A stretch of DNA of 60,421 nt from Clostridiales bacterium (GTDB taxonomy: Bacteria; Bacillota; Clostridia; Christensenellales; CAG-138): assembly GCA_024698505.1 (NCBI GenBank), contig JAILRE010000038.1:1-60421 (forward strand), read 5' to 3'. The notes beneath the pieces are model-generated. The model did no database searches and was not told where the DNA came from. It saw nothing but the letters and a program-made list of their open reading frames with translations. Positions 30,432 through 40,643 of this stretch are shown in pieces. A program made the translations under genes and the position numbers. Position 1 is the stretch's first letter; every line of letters begins with the position of its first letter.

Positions 30432-33287
30432 ATGAAACTCGAATTAGGAACAGTTATCCACGGCTTCAAGGTGGAGCGCATAAGGAACTCCGCCGAGGTT
30501 GGCGGCGTCTTCTACGAGATGCGCCACGAAAAGACCGGCGCGACGCTTTACTGGGTCGATAACGGCGATAACAACAAGACCTTCTGCGTGGGCTTCAAGA
30601 CCCTGCCCGAGGATTCGACCGGCGTATTCCACATACTGGAGCACTCCGTCCTCTGCGGTTCCGAGAAGTACCCCGTGAAGGAGCCCTTCGTCGATCTTAT
30701 GAAGAGCTCGATGAACACCTTCCTCAACGCGATGACCTTCCCCGACAAGACGATCTACCCCGTTTCGAGCCGCAACGAGAGGGATTTTTTGAATCTCACC
30801 TCCGTGTATCTTGACGCGGTGTTCGCGCCCCGCTGCGCGGTCGATCCCAACGCCTTTCGTCAGGAGGGCTGGCATCTCGAGGTCGGCGAGGACGGCGTCC
30901 CCTTCATAAATGGCGTCGTTTACAACGAGATGAAGGGCGCGACCTCGGGCGTGGACGAGATACTTAACGAGGGCATGGGCGCTCTGCTCTTCCCCGACAA
31001 CTGCTACGGCTTCAATTCCGGCGGCGATCCCGTCAACATCCCCGAGCTCACCTATGATATGTACAAGGCTATGTATCATAAGTATTATCATCCCTCCAAC
31101 GCGAGGATATTCCTCGACGGCGACGTGCCCCTTGACGAGACGCTCGCCCTGATCGAGAGCTACATCGGCGGCGCCGAGAGGCAGGACGCCGTGCACGAGA
31201 TCCCCCTGCAGGAGATGAAGCCCGCAAGCTCCACCCTGTATTACGAGGTCGGCCCCGAGGAGGAGACCGCGGGCCGCACCATGATCTCCTTCGGCAAGAT
31301 CGTCGGCTCCTACGCCGAGAAGCGCCGCATGATGATGACCGAGGTGCTCTGCTCCCTGCTGGCCGATACCAACGAATCGCCCCTTAAGCGCGCCATACTG
31401 GACGCGGGCCTCGGCGAGGACGTCGAGCTGGAGCTTATGACCGACGTCGAGCAGCCCTGGCTCTGCCTGACCGTGCGCAACACCGAAGCCGAAAAGGCCG
31501 AGGCGATAAGGTCCAAGACCGAGGAGGTCGTCGCCTCCCTGCTCCGCGAGGGGCTCGACAAGTCCCTTCTTACCGCGCACCTGAACCGCTACGCATTCCG
31601 CATCAAGGATATGCAGGAGCCCGCGGGCCTCTACCGCTGCATATTCAGCTACATGAGCTCGCTCTACGGCGGCGATCCCATGCTCTATCTTGAAAACGAC
31701 AAGGACGTTGAAGCCCTTAGGGAGGGCATCGAGAACGGAGAATTCGACAAGCTGCTTGCCGATCTGCTCGATTTCGACAATATGTCCATGCTGACCGTGC
31801 TGCCCTCCAAGACCCACGGCGAAAAGCTCCGCCGCGAGGAGAAGGAGCGCGCCGAGGCCATCTATAAGGCGCTCTCGGAGGACGAACTCAAGCAGCTCGC
31901 CGCCGACAACGATCGCCTGCACGCCTGGCAGCAGACGCCCGATTCCGAGGAGGATATCGCGAAGCTGCCCGTACTGCCCCTTTCCGAGGTCAGCCCGGAT
32001 CCCATGAAGATCCCCACCGAGGTCTGCGGCAAGAAGGGCCTTACGCTGTTCCACGCGATCCCCTCGCAGGGAATAGTCCACTTCAACCTCTACTTCTCGC
32101 TCACCGATCTTACCGCCGAAGAGCTCTCCGCGGCTTCCGTTATGGCGGCCCTTATGACCAAGCTCCCCACGAAGAAGCGCAGCGTGGCCGATCTGCAGAA
32201 GGAGATCAAGACCTATATCGGCAAGCTCAAGTTCGAGATAAAGGCCTCCATGAAGAAGCCCGAGACCTGCACCCCGTATTTCGCGGTCTCCTGCGACGTG
32301 CTTGAGGAGAATCTCGAAAAGGCGCAGGAGCTCCTTGCCGAGATACTGACCGAGACCGAGTTCGACGGCGCGGACCGCATAAAGGAGGTCGTGCTCCAGA
32401 TCGACGAGATGACCAAGCAGAGGAGCATTATGGCGGGCCACGTGATCGGCATCACCGCGGTAAGCTCCCACTATCTGTCCGCCGCCGTCGTTAACGAGGC
32501 GACGATGGGCTACACCTACCGCAGCTTCGTCAAGGACCTTGCCCGCGATTTCGAAGCCAAGGCTCCCGCTTTCATCGCGCTCATCACCCGCATACGCGAT
32601 AACTCCCTCGTCGGCAGCAGGCTGACCGTCGGCATCACCGCGAACGAGAAGCCCTGCATGTGCGCGCTGAAGCAAGCTCTGCCCGAGGGGACTCCCGCTC
32701 CCGCCGAGGTGCATTACGACAGCCCCGTTCCCGAGAAGTTCGGCGTGCGCATCCCCGCGCAGGTCAGCTTTGCCGAGAAGGGCATACTGATGGCCGAGCC
32801 CGACGGCGCCATGAAGGTCGCCTCCACAATAATCGGCCTTAACTTCCTCTGGAACAAGGTCAGGGTGCAGGGCGGCGCTTACGGCGTAGGCCTTAACGTG
32901 AGCAATCGCGGCATGCTCTGCCACTACACCTACCGCGATCCCTCCCCCGCGAGGAGCATCGGCGTGTTCGGCGAGGAGAGCGATTTCCTCAAAGCCTTCT
33001 GCGAGAGCGGAGAGGATCTTACGAAGTTCATAATCTCCACCATCGGCAGCACGGAGCCCCTCATGTCCCCGGCCGAGATGGGTGCCTTCGCCGACATGAA
33101 CCACCTTGACGGCAGGACTCCCGAGACCGAGAAGAAGCTCCGCGAGGAGATACTCTCCGCCACGAAGGAGAAGCTCCTCGAGCTCGGAAAGGTGCTCGAC
33201 GACTGCCGCGACAACGGCAGGATCTGCGTAGTCGGCTGCGATTCGGCCCTCGCCGAGTTCGGCGACATGCCCATCATGGACGCGTAA
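30432..33287 (+). CDS. M16C-family zinc metalloprotease (presequence-protease-like)
   Basis: 951 residues; ATG 30432 follows AAAGGAGG, and the frame upstream crosses the promoter. The inverted zinc motif is GVFHILEHSVLCGS (H67, E70, H71), with the third ligand in VVYNEMKGATSG. Four M16-type repeats are expected in this length: catalytic half up to ~500, a long helical linker (ALSEDELKQLAADN), and the non-catalytic half. The C-terminal VQGGAYGVGLNVSNRG is the R/Y active-site-support segment of M16C. These cytoplasmic peptidasomes degrade peptides of moderate length. Confidence 0.95.
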   Translation: MKLELGTVIHGFKVERIRNSAEVGGVFYEMRHEKTGATLYWVDNGDNNKTFCVGFKTLPEDSTGVFHILEHSVLCGSEKYPVKEPFVDLMKSSMNTFLNAMTFPDKTIYPVSSRNERDFLNLTSVYLDAVFAPRCAVDPNAFRQEGWHLEVGEDGVPFINGVVYNEMKGATSGVDEILNEGMGALLFPDNCYGFNSGGDPVNIPELTYDMYKAMYHKYYHPSNARIFLDGDVPLDETLALIESYIGGAERQDAVHEIPLQEMKPASSTLYYEVGPEEETAGRTMISFGKIVGSYAEKRRMMMTEVLCSLLADTNESPLKRAILDAGLGEDVELELMTDVEQPWLCLTVRNTEAEKAEAIRSKTEEVVASLLREGLDKSLLTAHLNRYAFRIKDMQEPAGLYRCIFSYMSSLYGGDPMLYLENDKDVEALREGIENGEFDKLLADLLDFDNMSMLTVLPSKTHGEKLRREEKERAEAIYKALSEDELKQLAADNDRLHAWQQTPDSEEDIAKLPVLPLSEVSPDPMKIPTEVCGKKGLTLFHAIPSQGIVHFNLYFSLTDLTAEELSAASVMAALMTKLPTKKRSVADLQKEIKTYIGKLKFEIKASMKKPETCTPYFAVSCDVLEENLEKAQELLAEILTETEFDGADRIKEVVLQIDEMTKQRSIMAGHVIGITAVSSHYLSAAVVNEATMGYTYRSFVKDLARDFEAKAPAFIALITRIRDNSLVGSRLTVGITANEKPCMCALKQALPEGTPAPAEVHYDSPVPEKFGVRIPAQVSFAEKGILMAEPDGAMKVASTIIGLNFLWNKVRVQGGAYGVGLNVSNRGMLCHYTYRDPSPARSIGVFGEESDFLKAFCESGEDLTKFIISTIGSTEPLMSPAEMGAFADMNHLDGRTPETEKKLREEILSATKEKLLELGKVLDDCRDNGRICVVGCDSALAEFGDMPIMDA

Positions 33288-33305
33288 AACCACGAAAGAA
33301 TAACG

Positions 33306-33352
33306 AAAAAGCCGTTGTACAGCAGCTTTCCCGCCGTACAGCGGCTTTTTTA
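33306..33352 (+). terminator. Terminator of the M16C gene
   Basis: AAAAAGCCGTTGTAC pairs with GTACAGCGGCTTTTT with one G-U wobble, and TTTTTT follows. The ~100 bp from here to the next gene holds nothing that I can identify. Confidence 0.85.
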
Positions 33353-33455
33353 TTTGCATAATTCTCACAGGAGCCGGCAGGCCCCGCCCGAGCGGACGCT
33401 TGTCGCCTGCGGTCTATGGGTTTTCCCTTTCGCGGATGATCTCGGGCCGGGATCG

Positions 33456-34817
33456 TCAGGAGCCGAGATCTATCCAAATGACGGGACGGACGCCCGTGAT
33501 ATCGTAAACGCCGAGTATGCTGAAATCATAAGCGGAACCGTCGACATAGTAGCCGTAGTTGGAGACGTAGCCTTCCTGGTCGACGACCGCGGCAAGGTCA
33601 TAGCCGTAGCCGGGCGACCGCAGCCACCACCAGAAGCGCGCCCTGTCGCGCGAAATATAGCTGTCGCCGGTCAATGCGCCGCAGGCTAACGCATAATCCG
33701 TCGCGACGCAGTTTCTTGCCTCGTTAGTGCTGAAATACTCGTTTGCCTCTTTGATGCTGAGGAGGAACACTTTGTCGGTCGTTTCTTCGCCGGGAAACGT
33801 GCTGTACTCGGGATTTTTATCGGCTGTGACCAACGTGTTAATAATGAGGCTTCGCTCCCCGGAAGAGAACGCTTCCTTCAGGAACGGTCCGTTGAGCCAC
33901 AAGCGAAGATAACTCGTTTCCCACGTCACGGCCGAATACGCCATACTGTAAGGCTGACAATCGAGCGCGTATTTGCTTATCAGCAATACCTTGAGATCGT
34001 CCTTGTCGAGCACGATCCACTCGATGGGTTCTTTTCCGTTCTCCTCGATATTGTCCTGCTCGTATGCGCCGAAGGTGTACGTGTCGCCGGGCTTGATGCT
34101 GTTGAGCAGATCGTATTTTTCTTTGCCGAATTTGCCGATATAGCATTTTTCGATCTGATCGGAGACGTTCCTCTTCCCTTTCAGCGCAGTGAAGGCCTCG
34201 ATCGCTTCGTCGTATCTTCCTTCGTTGTAAAGCGCTTCTGCCGCTTTGTATTTGCCGTGCGGGATTATGACCGTCGTCAGGATGATCGCAAAAGCGATGC
34301 AGGCGGCTATGATCGGAATGACTATCGGGAGACTTTTCCTGAACCTTTCCGCAGCCCTTCTCTTTGCTGCGATCTTCAGGACGCCCTTCCGCAGCTCTTC
34401 GATCTCCCGCGCTTCGGCCTCATAGACTTCCCTCTGAGCCTCGTCCGCGTGCTCCAGCGCCCGCTTGTAGTCCTCGTCGTCAAATATCGACGTCGAAAGC
34501 GCGCGGTCGACCGTCGGAACGAGCCTATGCGTCGCGGGGCTCTCGAAACAGCCGACGCCGTAACGGCATAGTACGATCTGCCAGTACGCCTCCGCGTCGC
34601 TCCGATCCTCGTTCAGAATCTCCCCGCAGATCGACATCGCCTCGTCGAACTCCTTGTTCCTGCGAAGGCTGTCCGCGTGATCGTAAAGCTCAGCCTTTTT
34701 GTCACAGCCCGGATGCGGCAGGGTCTGTTTGTTTCCGCAGCCGCCGCACACGCCGACCGTTTCGCCCTCGTTGAATTCGATTGCGCTCCCGCACATTCTG
34801 CATTTGAAAACTGGCAT
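33456..34817 (-). CDS. Zinc-ribbon/TM protein with DUF6273 domain
   Basis: 453 residues from ATG 34817 (AGGAGGAG upstream). Domains in order: an N-terminal zinc ribbon with two CxxC pairs (VFKCRMCG and VGVCGGCGNK), a TPR-like helical part (AELYDHADSLRRNKEFDEAM), one TM helix (SLPIVIPIIAACIAFAIILT, residues ~180-200), a short second TPR-like piece (ALYNEGRYDEAIEAF) and a C-terminal DUF6273 domain (EPIEWIVLDKDD ... SYLRLWLN ... WWWLRSPGY). DUF6273 is common in secreted or surface proteins of gut Clostridia. Function unknown. Confidence 0.82.
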   Translation of the reverse strand: MPVFKCRMCGSAIEFNEGETVGVCGGCGNKQTLPHPGCDKKAELYDHADSLRRNKEFDEAMSICGEILNEDRSDAEAYWQIVLCRYGVGCFESPATHRLVPTVDRALSTSIFDDEDYKRALEHADEAQREVYEAEAREIEELRKGVLKIAAKRRAAERFRKSLPIVIPIIAACIAFAIILTTVIIPHGKYKAAEALYNEGRYDEAIEAFTALKGKRNVSDQIEKCYIGKFGKEKYDLLNSIKPGDTYTFGAYEQDNIEENGKEPIEWIVLDKDDLKVLLISKYALDCQPYSMAYSAVTWETSYLRLWLNGPFLKEAFSSGERSLIINTLVTADKNPEYSTFPGEETTDKVFLLSIKEANEYFSTNEARNCVATDYALACGALTGDSYISRDRARFWWWLRSPGYGYDLAAVVDQEGYVSNYGYYVDGSAYDFSILGVYDITGVRPVIWIDLGS

Positions 34818-34935
34818 ATTCTCCTCCTGGTTTTTCCGTATGTTTTTTTGTTCCCGACGTTCTGAGAAATGCTTTTCGGAGGCGCTGATCAAAAAGGGCT
34901 TGAGACCTTCCTTTGAAAACCACCCGTAAAAGCGC

Positions 34936-35853
34936 TTATTGCTTCATCGCTCCCGCTATGCTTGCCGCAAGGCGGACGTTGTTGTAAACGAGGGCGATAT
35001 TCGTATCCAAGCTCTCGCCGCCCGTAACGTCCTTTATCTCAGCGAGCAGGAAGGGCGTTATGTTCTTGCCCTTTACGCCGAGGTCGTTCGCCTTTTTAAC
35101 GGCGGCCTCTATCACGGCGTCGATCCTCGATTTATCCATGGAGTACTCCTCGGGAACGGGATTGACTATGAGCGTTCCGCCCTTTATCCCGAGCCTAAGC
35201 TTCGCGTCGAGGGCTTTCGCTATCTCCTCCGGGGAATCCATGCGGTAATCGGTATTGAAGCCGCTCGACCTCGTGTAGAAGGCGGGCATCTCGTTCGTGC
35301 CGAAGCCTATCACGGGAACGCCCTTGGTCTCGAGGTATTCGAGGGTGAGGCCTATGTCGAGTATGCTCTTCGCGCCGGCGCAGACCACCGCGACGGAGGT
35401 GCGGCCCAGCTCCTCGAGATCGGCGGAGATATCCATGGTCTCCGTCGCGCCCCTGTGGACGCCGCCGATGCCGCCCGTGGCGAACACCTTTATTCCCGCC
35501 ATGTGCGCGAGTATCATGGTCCCGGCGACTGTCAGCGCGCCGTCGCCGCCCCTTGCGGCTATCACGGCTATGTCGCGGCGGCTGGCCTTCGTGACCTTTG
35601 ACCCCGCTTTGCCGAGGTATTCGAGCTGTTCGGGATCGAGACCGACGCAGAGCTTTCCGCCGAGTATCGCGCAGGTGGCGGGAACGGCTCCCTCCTCGCG
35701 CGCTATGCGCTCGCATTCCTTTGCGGTCTCGACGTTCTGGGGATACGGCATACCGTGGGAGATTATCGTGCTCTCCAGCGCTATCACCGGCCTGCCGTTT
35801 TCGATCGCCTCGGCGACCTCCTTCGAGTACAAAATGTTATCGTTAAGCTTCAT
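34936..35853 (-). CDS. psuG: Pseudouridine-5'-phosphate glycosidase
   Basis: 305 residues from ATG 35853 (AAAGGAG upstream); the open frame continues far upstream only as antisense of gcvT/H. Family blocks: VIALESTIISHGMPYPQN, GKLCVGLDPEQLEYL, SKVTKASRRDIAVIAARG, FATGGIGGVHRGA and VIGFGTNEMPAFYTRSSGF. The enzyme cleaves pseudouridine 5'-phosphate to uracil and ribose 5-phosphate. No psuK kinase or transporter is adjacent. The 288-bp gap to gcvT holds divergent regulatory sequence only. Confidence 0.96.
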   Translation of the reverse strand: MKLNDNILYSKEVAEAIENGRPVIALESTIISHGMPYPQNVETAKECERIAREEGAVPATCAILGGKLCVGLDPEQLEYLGKAGSKVTKASRRDIAVIAARGGDGALTVAGTMILAHMAGIKVFATGGIGGVHRGATETMDISADLEELGRTSVAVVCAGAKSILDIGLTLEYLETKGVPVIGFGTNEMPAFYTRSSGFNTDYRMDSPEEIAKALDAKLRLGIKGGTLIVNPVPEEYSMDKSRIDAVIEAAVKKANDLGVKGKNITPFLLAEIKDVTGGESLDTNIALVYNNVRLAASIAGAMKQ

Positions 35854-36052
35854 ATTTTCGCTCCTTTTGTTTATGAAATAATCATACCATATTTTTCGCC
35901 GTTTGGGAAGCCCCGCCCTTCTGACGGGGAGCTCTCCCCTCCGCGGGATGATGCGGGCACGCGGCGGGACGCGGCCCCGGACGGAGGAAAAAACATGATA
36001 ACTGCTTGAAAATATATCTCTTCTCCCCCTTTTCCTGCACCGAGTTCCGTTA

Positions 36053-36095
36053 TATAATAAGGGGGATAATGCAAGGATGGCAAAATATGCCGTCC
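36053..36095 (+). promoter_or_regulatory. gcv operon -10 box and leader hairpin
   Basis: TATAAT at 36053-36058 is the likely -10, with no good -35. In the leader, GGATGGCA (36075-36082) pairs with TGCCGTCC (36088-36095) with one mismatch. The leader is only ~80 nt and has no glycine-riboswitch core that I can recognise. Confidence 0.45.
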
Positions 36096-36141
36096 CGGCG
36101 AAATTATAAAACCAAAATCTCAAAAGAAGGAACGGTATAAT

Positions 36142-37218
36142 ATGGACGAACTGAAAAAAACCCCGCTTTACGAGGCGCATATCGCCCTCGGCGGCAAGAT
36201 GGTCGATTTCGGCGGCTGGGCGCTTCCCGTTCAGTACAGCTCGATAATCGAGGAGCATAAGGCTGTCCGCACCGCGTGCGGTCTGTTTGACGTTTCCCAC
36301 ATGGGCGAGGTCATCGTTGAGGGCAAGTCCGCCTTCGATTTCATCCAGAACCTCGTTACCAACGACATCACCACCATGACTCCCGGCCGCTGCCGCTATG
36401 CCGTTATGTGCTACGAGGACGGCGGAGCTGTCGACGACGTTCTGATCTACAAGTTCAGCGACAAGCGCTATATGCTGGTCGTCAACGCCGCCAACACCGA
36501 CAAGGACTTCGAGTGGATGCAGAAGAACGCCTTCGGCGACGTGGTGCTCACCAACGAGAGCCCCCTCTGGGCGCAGCTCGCTCTGCAGGGCCCCGCTTTC
36601 GAGAGCGTCCTGATCGCCGCCGGTTACGAGGGCGAGATCCCCGCGAAGAACTACACCTTCACCGAGAACAATATCGTCGCGGGCGTCAAGTGCCTCGTCT
36701 CCCGCACCGGCTACACCGGCGAGGACGGCGTCGAGCTCTACTGCGCCGCCGAAGACGCGATGAAGCTCCATGCCGCGCTGCTTGCCGCGGGCAAGGAATT
36801 CGGTCTTCTCCCCTGCGCTCTCGGCGCGAGGGACACCCTCCGTTTCGAGGCCTCCATGCCCCTTTACGGCCATGAGATGAGCGACAAGATCAACCCCGTC
36901 GAGTGCGGCGTAGATTTCGCCATCAAGTTCAAGAAGCCCGCCTTCATCGGCCGCGAAGCCCTCATTCAGCCCGCCAAGCGCATGCGCATCGGCCTCAAGG
37001 TCCTGAAGGGCCTTGCAAGGGAGCATATGCCCGTTCTGGCCAACGGCGTCGAGGTCGGCTTCACCACCAGCGGCGGTCCCGCTCCCTCCCTGGGCGGCAA
37101 CTACGCCATGGCGATTGTTCCCGTTGACGTTCCCGAGGACGCGGTCTGGACGATCGACGTCAGGGGCCGTCAGATCCCCTGCGAGCGCGTGGCGCTTCCC
37201 TTCTACAAGCGCGCGTAA
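36142..37218 (+). CDS. gcvT: Glycine cleavage system T protein (aminomethyltransferase)
   Basis: 358 residues, the normal length. N-terminus KKTPLYEAHIALGGKMVDFG, then LFDVSHMGEVIVEG, VTNDITTMTPGRCRY, RTGYTGEDGVELYC and GARDTLRFEASMPLYGHEM, which together form the folate-binding T-protein signature. It transfers the aminomethyl group from lipoyl-H protein to tetrahydrofolate, giving 5,10-methylene-THF and ammonia. First gene of the gcv operon. Codon use is strongly biased (GGC, CTC, GAG), as in the following genes. Confidence 0.97.
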   Translation: MDELKKTPLYEAHIALGGKMVDFGGWALPVQYSSIIEEHKAVRTACGLFDVSHMGEVIVEGKSAFDFIQNLVTNDITTMTPGRCRYAVMCYEDGGAVDDVLIYKFSDKRYMLVVNAANTDKDFEWMQKNAFGDVVLTNESPLWAQLALQGPAFESVLIAAGYEGEIPAKNYTFTENNIVAGVKCLVSRTGYTGEDGVELYCAAEDAMKLHAALLAAGKEFGLLPCALGARDTLRFEASMPLYGHEMSDKINPVECGVDFAIKFKKPAFIGREALIQPAKRMRIGLKVLKGLAREHMPVLANGVEVGFTTSGGPAPSLGGNYAMAIVPVDVPEDAVWTIDVRGRQIPCERVALPFYKRA

Positions 37219-37284
37219 CGCGAAAGAGTCTGTTCCGGGTATTCCCCGACTGAAATAAAGAAAATCAATCAGGAGGTATATTTT

Positions 37285-37662
37285 ATGGTTCCCAATGATC
37301 GTAAGTACACCCGTGACCACGAGTGGGTCATGGTAGAGGGCAACGTTGCCAAGATGGGCATCACCGCTCACGCCGCCGAGGCTCTGGGCGATATCGTTTA
37401 CGTCGAGCTTCCCGCCGTCGGCGACGAGACCGTCATGGGCGAGAGCTACTGCGTAGTCGAGTCCGTCAAGGCCAGCTCCTCCGTCTTCTCCGCCGTTACC
37501 GGCACCGTCGTCGAGGTCAACGAAGAGCTTGACGGCGCTCCCGAGAAGCTCAACGAGGACGCTTTCGAGAACTTCATCGCCGCCGTAGAGTTCACCGAGA
37601 TCAACGAGGATGAGCTCATGGACGCCGAAGCCTACGAGAAGTTCTGCGAGGAAGAAGCATAA
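37285..37662 (+). CDS. gcvH: Glycine cleavage system H protein
   Basis: 125 residues with AGGAGG before ATG. The lipoylation site is SYCVVESVKASSSVFSA, with Lys62. The opening RKYTRDHEWVMVEGN is typical. As a carrier, its lipoyl arm shuttles the aminomethyl group between P, T and L proteins. The tail is acidic. The L protein (dihydrolipoyl dehydrogenase) and lipoate ligase are not in the window. Confidence 0.97.
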   Translation: MVPNDRKYTRDHEWVMVEGNVAKMGITAHAAEALGDIVYVELPAVGDETVMGESYCVVESVKASSSVFSAVTGTVVEVNEELDGAPEKLNEDAFENFIAAVEFTEINEDELMDAEAYEKFCEEEA

Positions 37663-37679
37663 TTCCATAAGACGACGCG

Positions 37680-37716
37680 CCGCCGGCGGAGGGAACTCCG
37701 TCGGCGGAACGGTTTT
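37680..37716 (+). terminator. Hairpin between gcvH and gcvPA
   Basis: CCGCCGGCGGAG pairs with CTCCGTCGGCGG (one G-U) around GGAA, followed a few bases later by GGTTTTTG. It may be a partial terminator that lowers gcvP expression relative to gcvTH, or a processing/stability element. Confidence 0.6.
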
Positions 37717-37774
37717 TGTATCGTGTGCCGCCGAGCCTGCGGCTTTGCCTTAAATCAAAAGAAGGAGTATCGAT

Positions 37775-39115
37775 ATGAGATCATACGTACCCAACACCGA
37801 AAAGGAACGTCTTGAGATGCTTCATGACATCGGCATGAACTCCATGGACGATCTTTTCAGGGATATCCCCGAGGATCTGAAGCTCAAGAAGCCCCTCGAT
37901 CTTCCCAAGCCCCTCTCCGAGACGGAGCTCCGCGATCTTATCCACGGCTTCGTCTACATGAACGAGGAGGGCGGCCCCCTCTTCAGGGGCGCGGGCGCAT
38001 ACCGCCACTACATCCCCTCCGTCGTTCCCCAGCTCGCTATGAGGAGCGAATTCTACACCGCCTACACCCCCTATCAGGCCGAGATGAGCCAGGGCATGCT
38101 CCAGAGCCTCTTCGAGTATCAGACGGTCATCTGCCGTCTCACCGGTCTTGACGCGGCCAACGCCTCCGTTTACGACGGAGCCACCGCCGCCGCGGAAGCC
38201 ATGCTCATGCTGCGCGATAACAAGCGCAAGAAGAAGATCCTCTACTCCGCCGCCCTCAATCCCGACGTTATCACCGTCATGAAGACCTACGCCCACTGCG
38301 CGGGCCTCGAGCTCGTCGAGATCCCCGTGACCGACAAGGGCGTTACCGATAAGGCCGCCGTTGCCGCCAATATGGATGGCGCTGCGGGCTGCATAGCCGC
38401 CAATCCCAACTATTACGGCTGCATCGAGCCCATGGCCGAGCTTGCCGAAACGGTGCACGCGGCGAACGGCCTCTTCGTGGCTTACGTCAATCCCATCAGC
38501 CTCGGCGTTCTCAAGCGCCCCGCCGATTACGGCGCGGATATCGCGATAGGCGACGGTCAGCCTCTCGGCCTGCCCATGGCGTTCGGCGGCCCGTACGTCG
38601 GCTTCATGGCGGCGACCAAGAAGCTCATGCGAAACCTCCCCGGCAGGATCGCCGGTCAGACGACCGACGCCGAGGGCAACCGCGTGTTCGTGCTCACCCT
38701 GCAGGCCAGGGAGCAGCATATCCGCCGCGAGATGGCCTCCAGCAACATCTGCTCCAACCAGATGCTCTGCGCGATAATGGCCTCCATGTACTGCTGCGTG
38801 ATGGGCCCGAAGGGCATGCGCGAAGTCGCCGAGCAGAATATCGCCAAGGCGCACGAGCTTGCCAAGAAGCTCACCGCGCTTGACGGCGTAAAGCTCCGCT
38901 ACCCCGACACCCCCTTCTTCAACGAGTTCGTTATCGACGTGGAGGACGCCGCGGAGATCGACAAGGCGCTCGCCAACTACTCCATCACCGGCGGCCTCGT
39001 GCTTCCCGACGGAGGCATGCTCTGGTGCGCGACCGAGATGAACAACACCGAGGAATTCGATTTCGTCTGCGATCTTATCGAAGATACGCTTGATCCCATG
39101 GGAGGTGAAGAGTGA
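37775..39115 (+). CDS. gcvPA: Glycine decarboxylase P protein subunit 1
   Basis: 446 residues with AAGGAG before ATG. The P1-subunit plan is clear: [55 protein letters not shown] and [15 protein letters not shown]. It has the fold-type I PLP enzyme architecture without the PLP lysine, which is in subunit 2. The heterodimer decarboxylates glycine and loads the aminomethyl group onto GcvH. Ends with GGGAGGTGA, which supplies the ribosome binding site of gcvPB. Confidence 0.97.
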   Translation: MRSYVPNTEKERLEMLHDIGMNSMDDLFRDIPEDLKLKKPLDLPKPLSETELRDLIHGFVYMNEEGGPLFRGAGAYRHYIPSVVPQLAMRSEFYTAYTPYQAEMSQGMLQSLFEYQTVICRLTGLDAANASVYDGATAAAEAMLMLRDNKRKKKILYSAALNPDVITVMKTYAHCAGLELVEIPVTDKGVTDKAAVAANMDGAAGCIAANPNYYGCIEPMAELAETVHAANGLFVAYVNPISLGVLKRPADYGADIAIGDGQPLGLPMAFGGPYVGFMAATKKLMRNLPGRIAGQTTDAEGNRVFVLTLQAREQHIRREMASSNICSNQMLCAIMASMYCCVMGPKGMREVAEQNIAKAHELAKKLTALDGVKLRYPDTPFFNEFVIDVEDAAEIDKALANYSITGGLVLPDGGMLWCATEMNNTEEFDFVCDLIEDTLDPMGGEE

Positions 39116-40560
39116 TGCGTTCCGAGTATAAACTGATCTTTGAGCGTTCCCACGAGGGACGCAGGGCTTACGACCTGCCCGAATGCGACGCCCCCTCCGC
39201 CGTTTGCGAGATACCGGAGGAGTATCGCGCGGATAACGACCTGAAGCTCCCCGAGCTCGGCGAGGTCGACCTTGTCCGTCATTACACCAACCTCTCCCGC
39301 CGCAATTTCGGCGTGGACAACGGCTTCTATCCCCTCGGCAGCTGTACGATGAAGTACAACCCCAAGATCAACGAGGAGCTCGCTCCCATGTTCGACGAGG
39401 TTCATCCTCTGCTCGATCCCGCCATGTGCCAGGGCTGCCTTGCCCTCATGGCCGATATGGAGCATATGCTCTGCGAGATCTGCGGCATGGACGCCTTCAC
39501 GCTCCAGCCCGCGGCGGGCGCGCACGGCGAGCTGACCGGCCTTATGCACATCAGGGCGTATCATGAGCACAGGGGCGACACCGCCCGTACGACCATGATC
39601 GTTCCCGACGCGGCGCACGGCACCAACCCCGCTTCCGCGGCGATGGCCGGCTTCAAGGTGAAGGAGATCAAATCCGCTCCCGACGGCGGCGTCGATCTGG
39701 ACGCGCTGCGCGCGGCGGTCGGCCCCGATACCGCGGGCCTCATGCTCACCAACCCCTCCACGCTCGGCCTCTTCGAGCGCAACATCAAGGAGATCGCGAA
39801 GATCGTCCACGAGGCGGGCGGCCTCCTCTATTACGACGGAGCGAACCTGAACGCCATAATGGGCGTCGTACGTCCCGGCGATATGGGCTTCGACGTCATG
39901 CACATCAACCTGCATAAGACCTTCTCGACGCCCCACGGCGGCGGCGGTCCCGGCAGCGGCCCCGTCGGCGTAAAGAGCCACCTCATCCCCTTCATGCCCG
40001 TGCCCCGCATCGAGCAGAAGGACGGCATGCTGACGCTCAATTACGACAAGCCCGATTCCATCGGCAAGATCAAGAGCTTCTACGGCAATTTCGGCGTCAT
40101 CGTCAAGGCTTACTGCTACATCCGCTCCCTCGGCGCGGCCGGCCTGAAGGAGGCCTCCGAGAACGCGGTGCTCAACGCCAACTACGTGATGAACAAGCTC
40201 CGCGGCGTATATGAGATCCCCCATGACCGCACCTGCATGCACGAGTGCGTCGTCACCCCGGGCGAGCTCATGGATTACGGCGTGAACACCTCCGATATCG
40301 CCAAGGCGCTCATCGACCGCGGCTATCATCCCCCGACGATCTACTTCCCGCTGATCGTGCACGAGGCGATGATGATAGAGCCCACCGAGTCCGAATCCCG
40401 CGAGACGCTGGACGAGTTCGTCGAGGCGATGAAGGGCATTGCGGAGCAGGTGAAGACCGACGCCTCCGCCATCCACGCCGCTCCCGTTACGACCCCCGTC
40501 GGCAGGCCCGACGAGGTCACCGCGGCAAGGAAGCCCATCGTCAAGTACGAAGAGGAATGA
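39115..40560 (+). CDS. gcvPB: Glycine decarboxylase P protein subunit 2
   Basis: 481 residues from ATG 39115, overlapping the gcvPA stop by one base (GTG 39112 is an alternative). Motifs: [50 protein letters not shown] and the PLP site [19 protein letters not shown] with Lys268. The last ~95 bp of the gene are duplicated at 46154-46253 between the two cassettes downstream. Otherwise intact and full length. Confidence 0.97.
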   Translation: MRSEYKLIFERSHEGRRAYDLPECDAPSAVCEIPEEYRADNDLKLPELGEVDLVRHYTNLSRRNFGVDNGFYPLGSCTMKYNPKINEELAPMFDEVHPLLDPAMCQGCLALMADMEHMLCEICGMDAFTLQPAAGAHGELTGLMHIRAYHEHRGDTARTTMIVPDAAHGTNPASAAMAGFKVKEIKSAPDGGVDLDALRAAVGPDTAGLMLTNPSTLGLFERNIKEIAKIVHEAGGLLYYDGANLNAIMGVVRPGDMGFDVMHINLHKTFSTPHGGGGPGSGPVGVKSHLIPFMPVPRIEQKDGMLTLNYDKPDSIGKIKSFYGNFGVIVKAYCYIRSLGAAGLKEASENAVLNANYVMNKLRGVYEIPHDRTCMHECVVTPGELMDYGVNTSDIAKALIDRGYHPPTIYFPLIVHEAMMIEPTESESRETLDEFVEAMKGIAEQVKTDASAIHAAPVTTPVGRPDEVTAARKPIVKYEEE

Positions 40561-40563
40561 CTT

Positions 40564-40590
40564 AAAAAAAGCAGGATAACGCTCCTGCTT
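40564..40590 (-). terminator. Minus-strand terminator for the second giant gene
   Basis: AAAGCAGGA pairs with TCCTGCTTT. Read on the minus strand the stem is followed by TTTTTTT. It lies beyond the plus-oriented terminator, so the convergent transcripts have interleaved terminators. Confidence 0.75.
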
Positions 40591-40609
40591 TAGACCCAAA
40601 ACACAAGGA

Positions 40610-40643
40610 AGCTCCGGGGATGTGAGATCCCCGGAGCTTTTTT
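40610..40643 (+). terminator. gcv operon terminator
   Basis: AGCTCCGGGGAT and ATCCCCGGAGCT form a perfect 12-bp stem with a 5-nt loop, followed by TTTTTTG. Confidence 0.88.

Noticed and set aside
30444-33368. Very long minus-strand open frame antisense to the M16C gene
   Set aside because: It mirrors a GC-rich, codon-biased gene with all expected protease motifs; the antisense product is Leu/Gly/His/Val-rich without any domain, start signal or promoter. Similar antisense frames over ftsH, malQ, glgP, glgB and the giant genes were dropped for the same reason.
35854-36141. Glycine riboswitch before gcvT
   Set aside because: No paired aptamer cores or typical conserved purine blocks are visible; the leader is too short.
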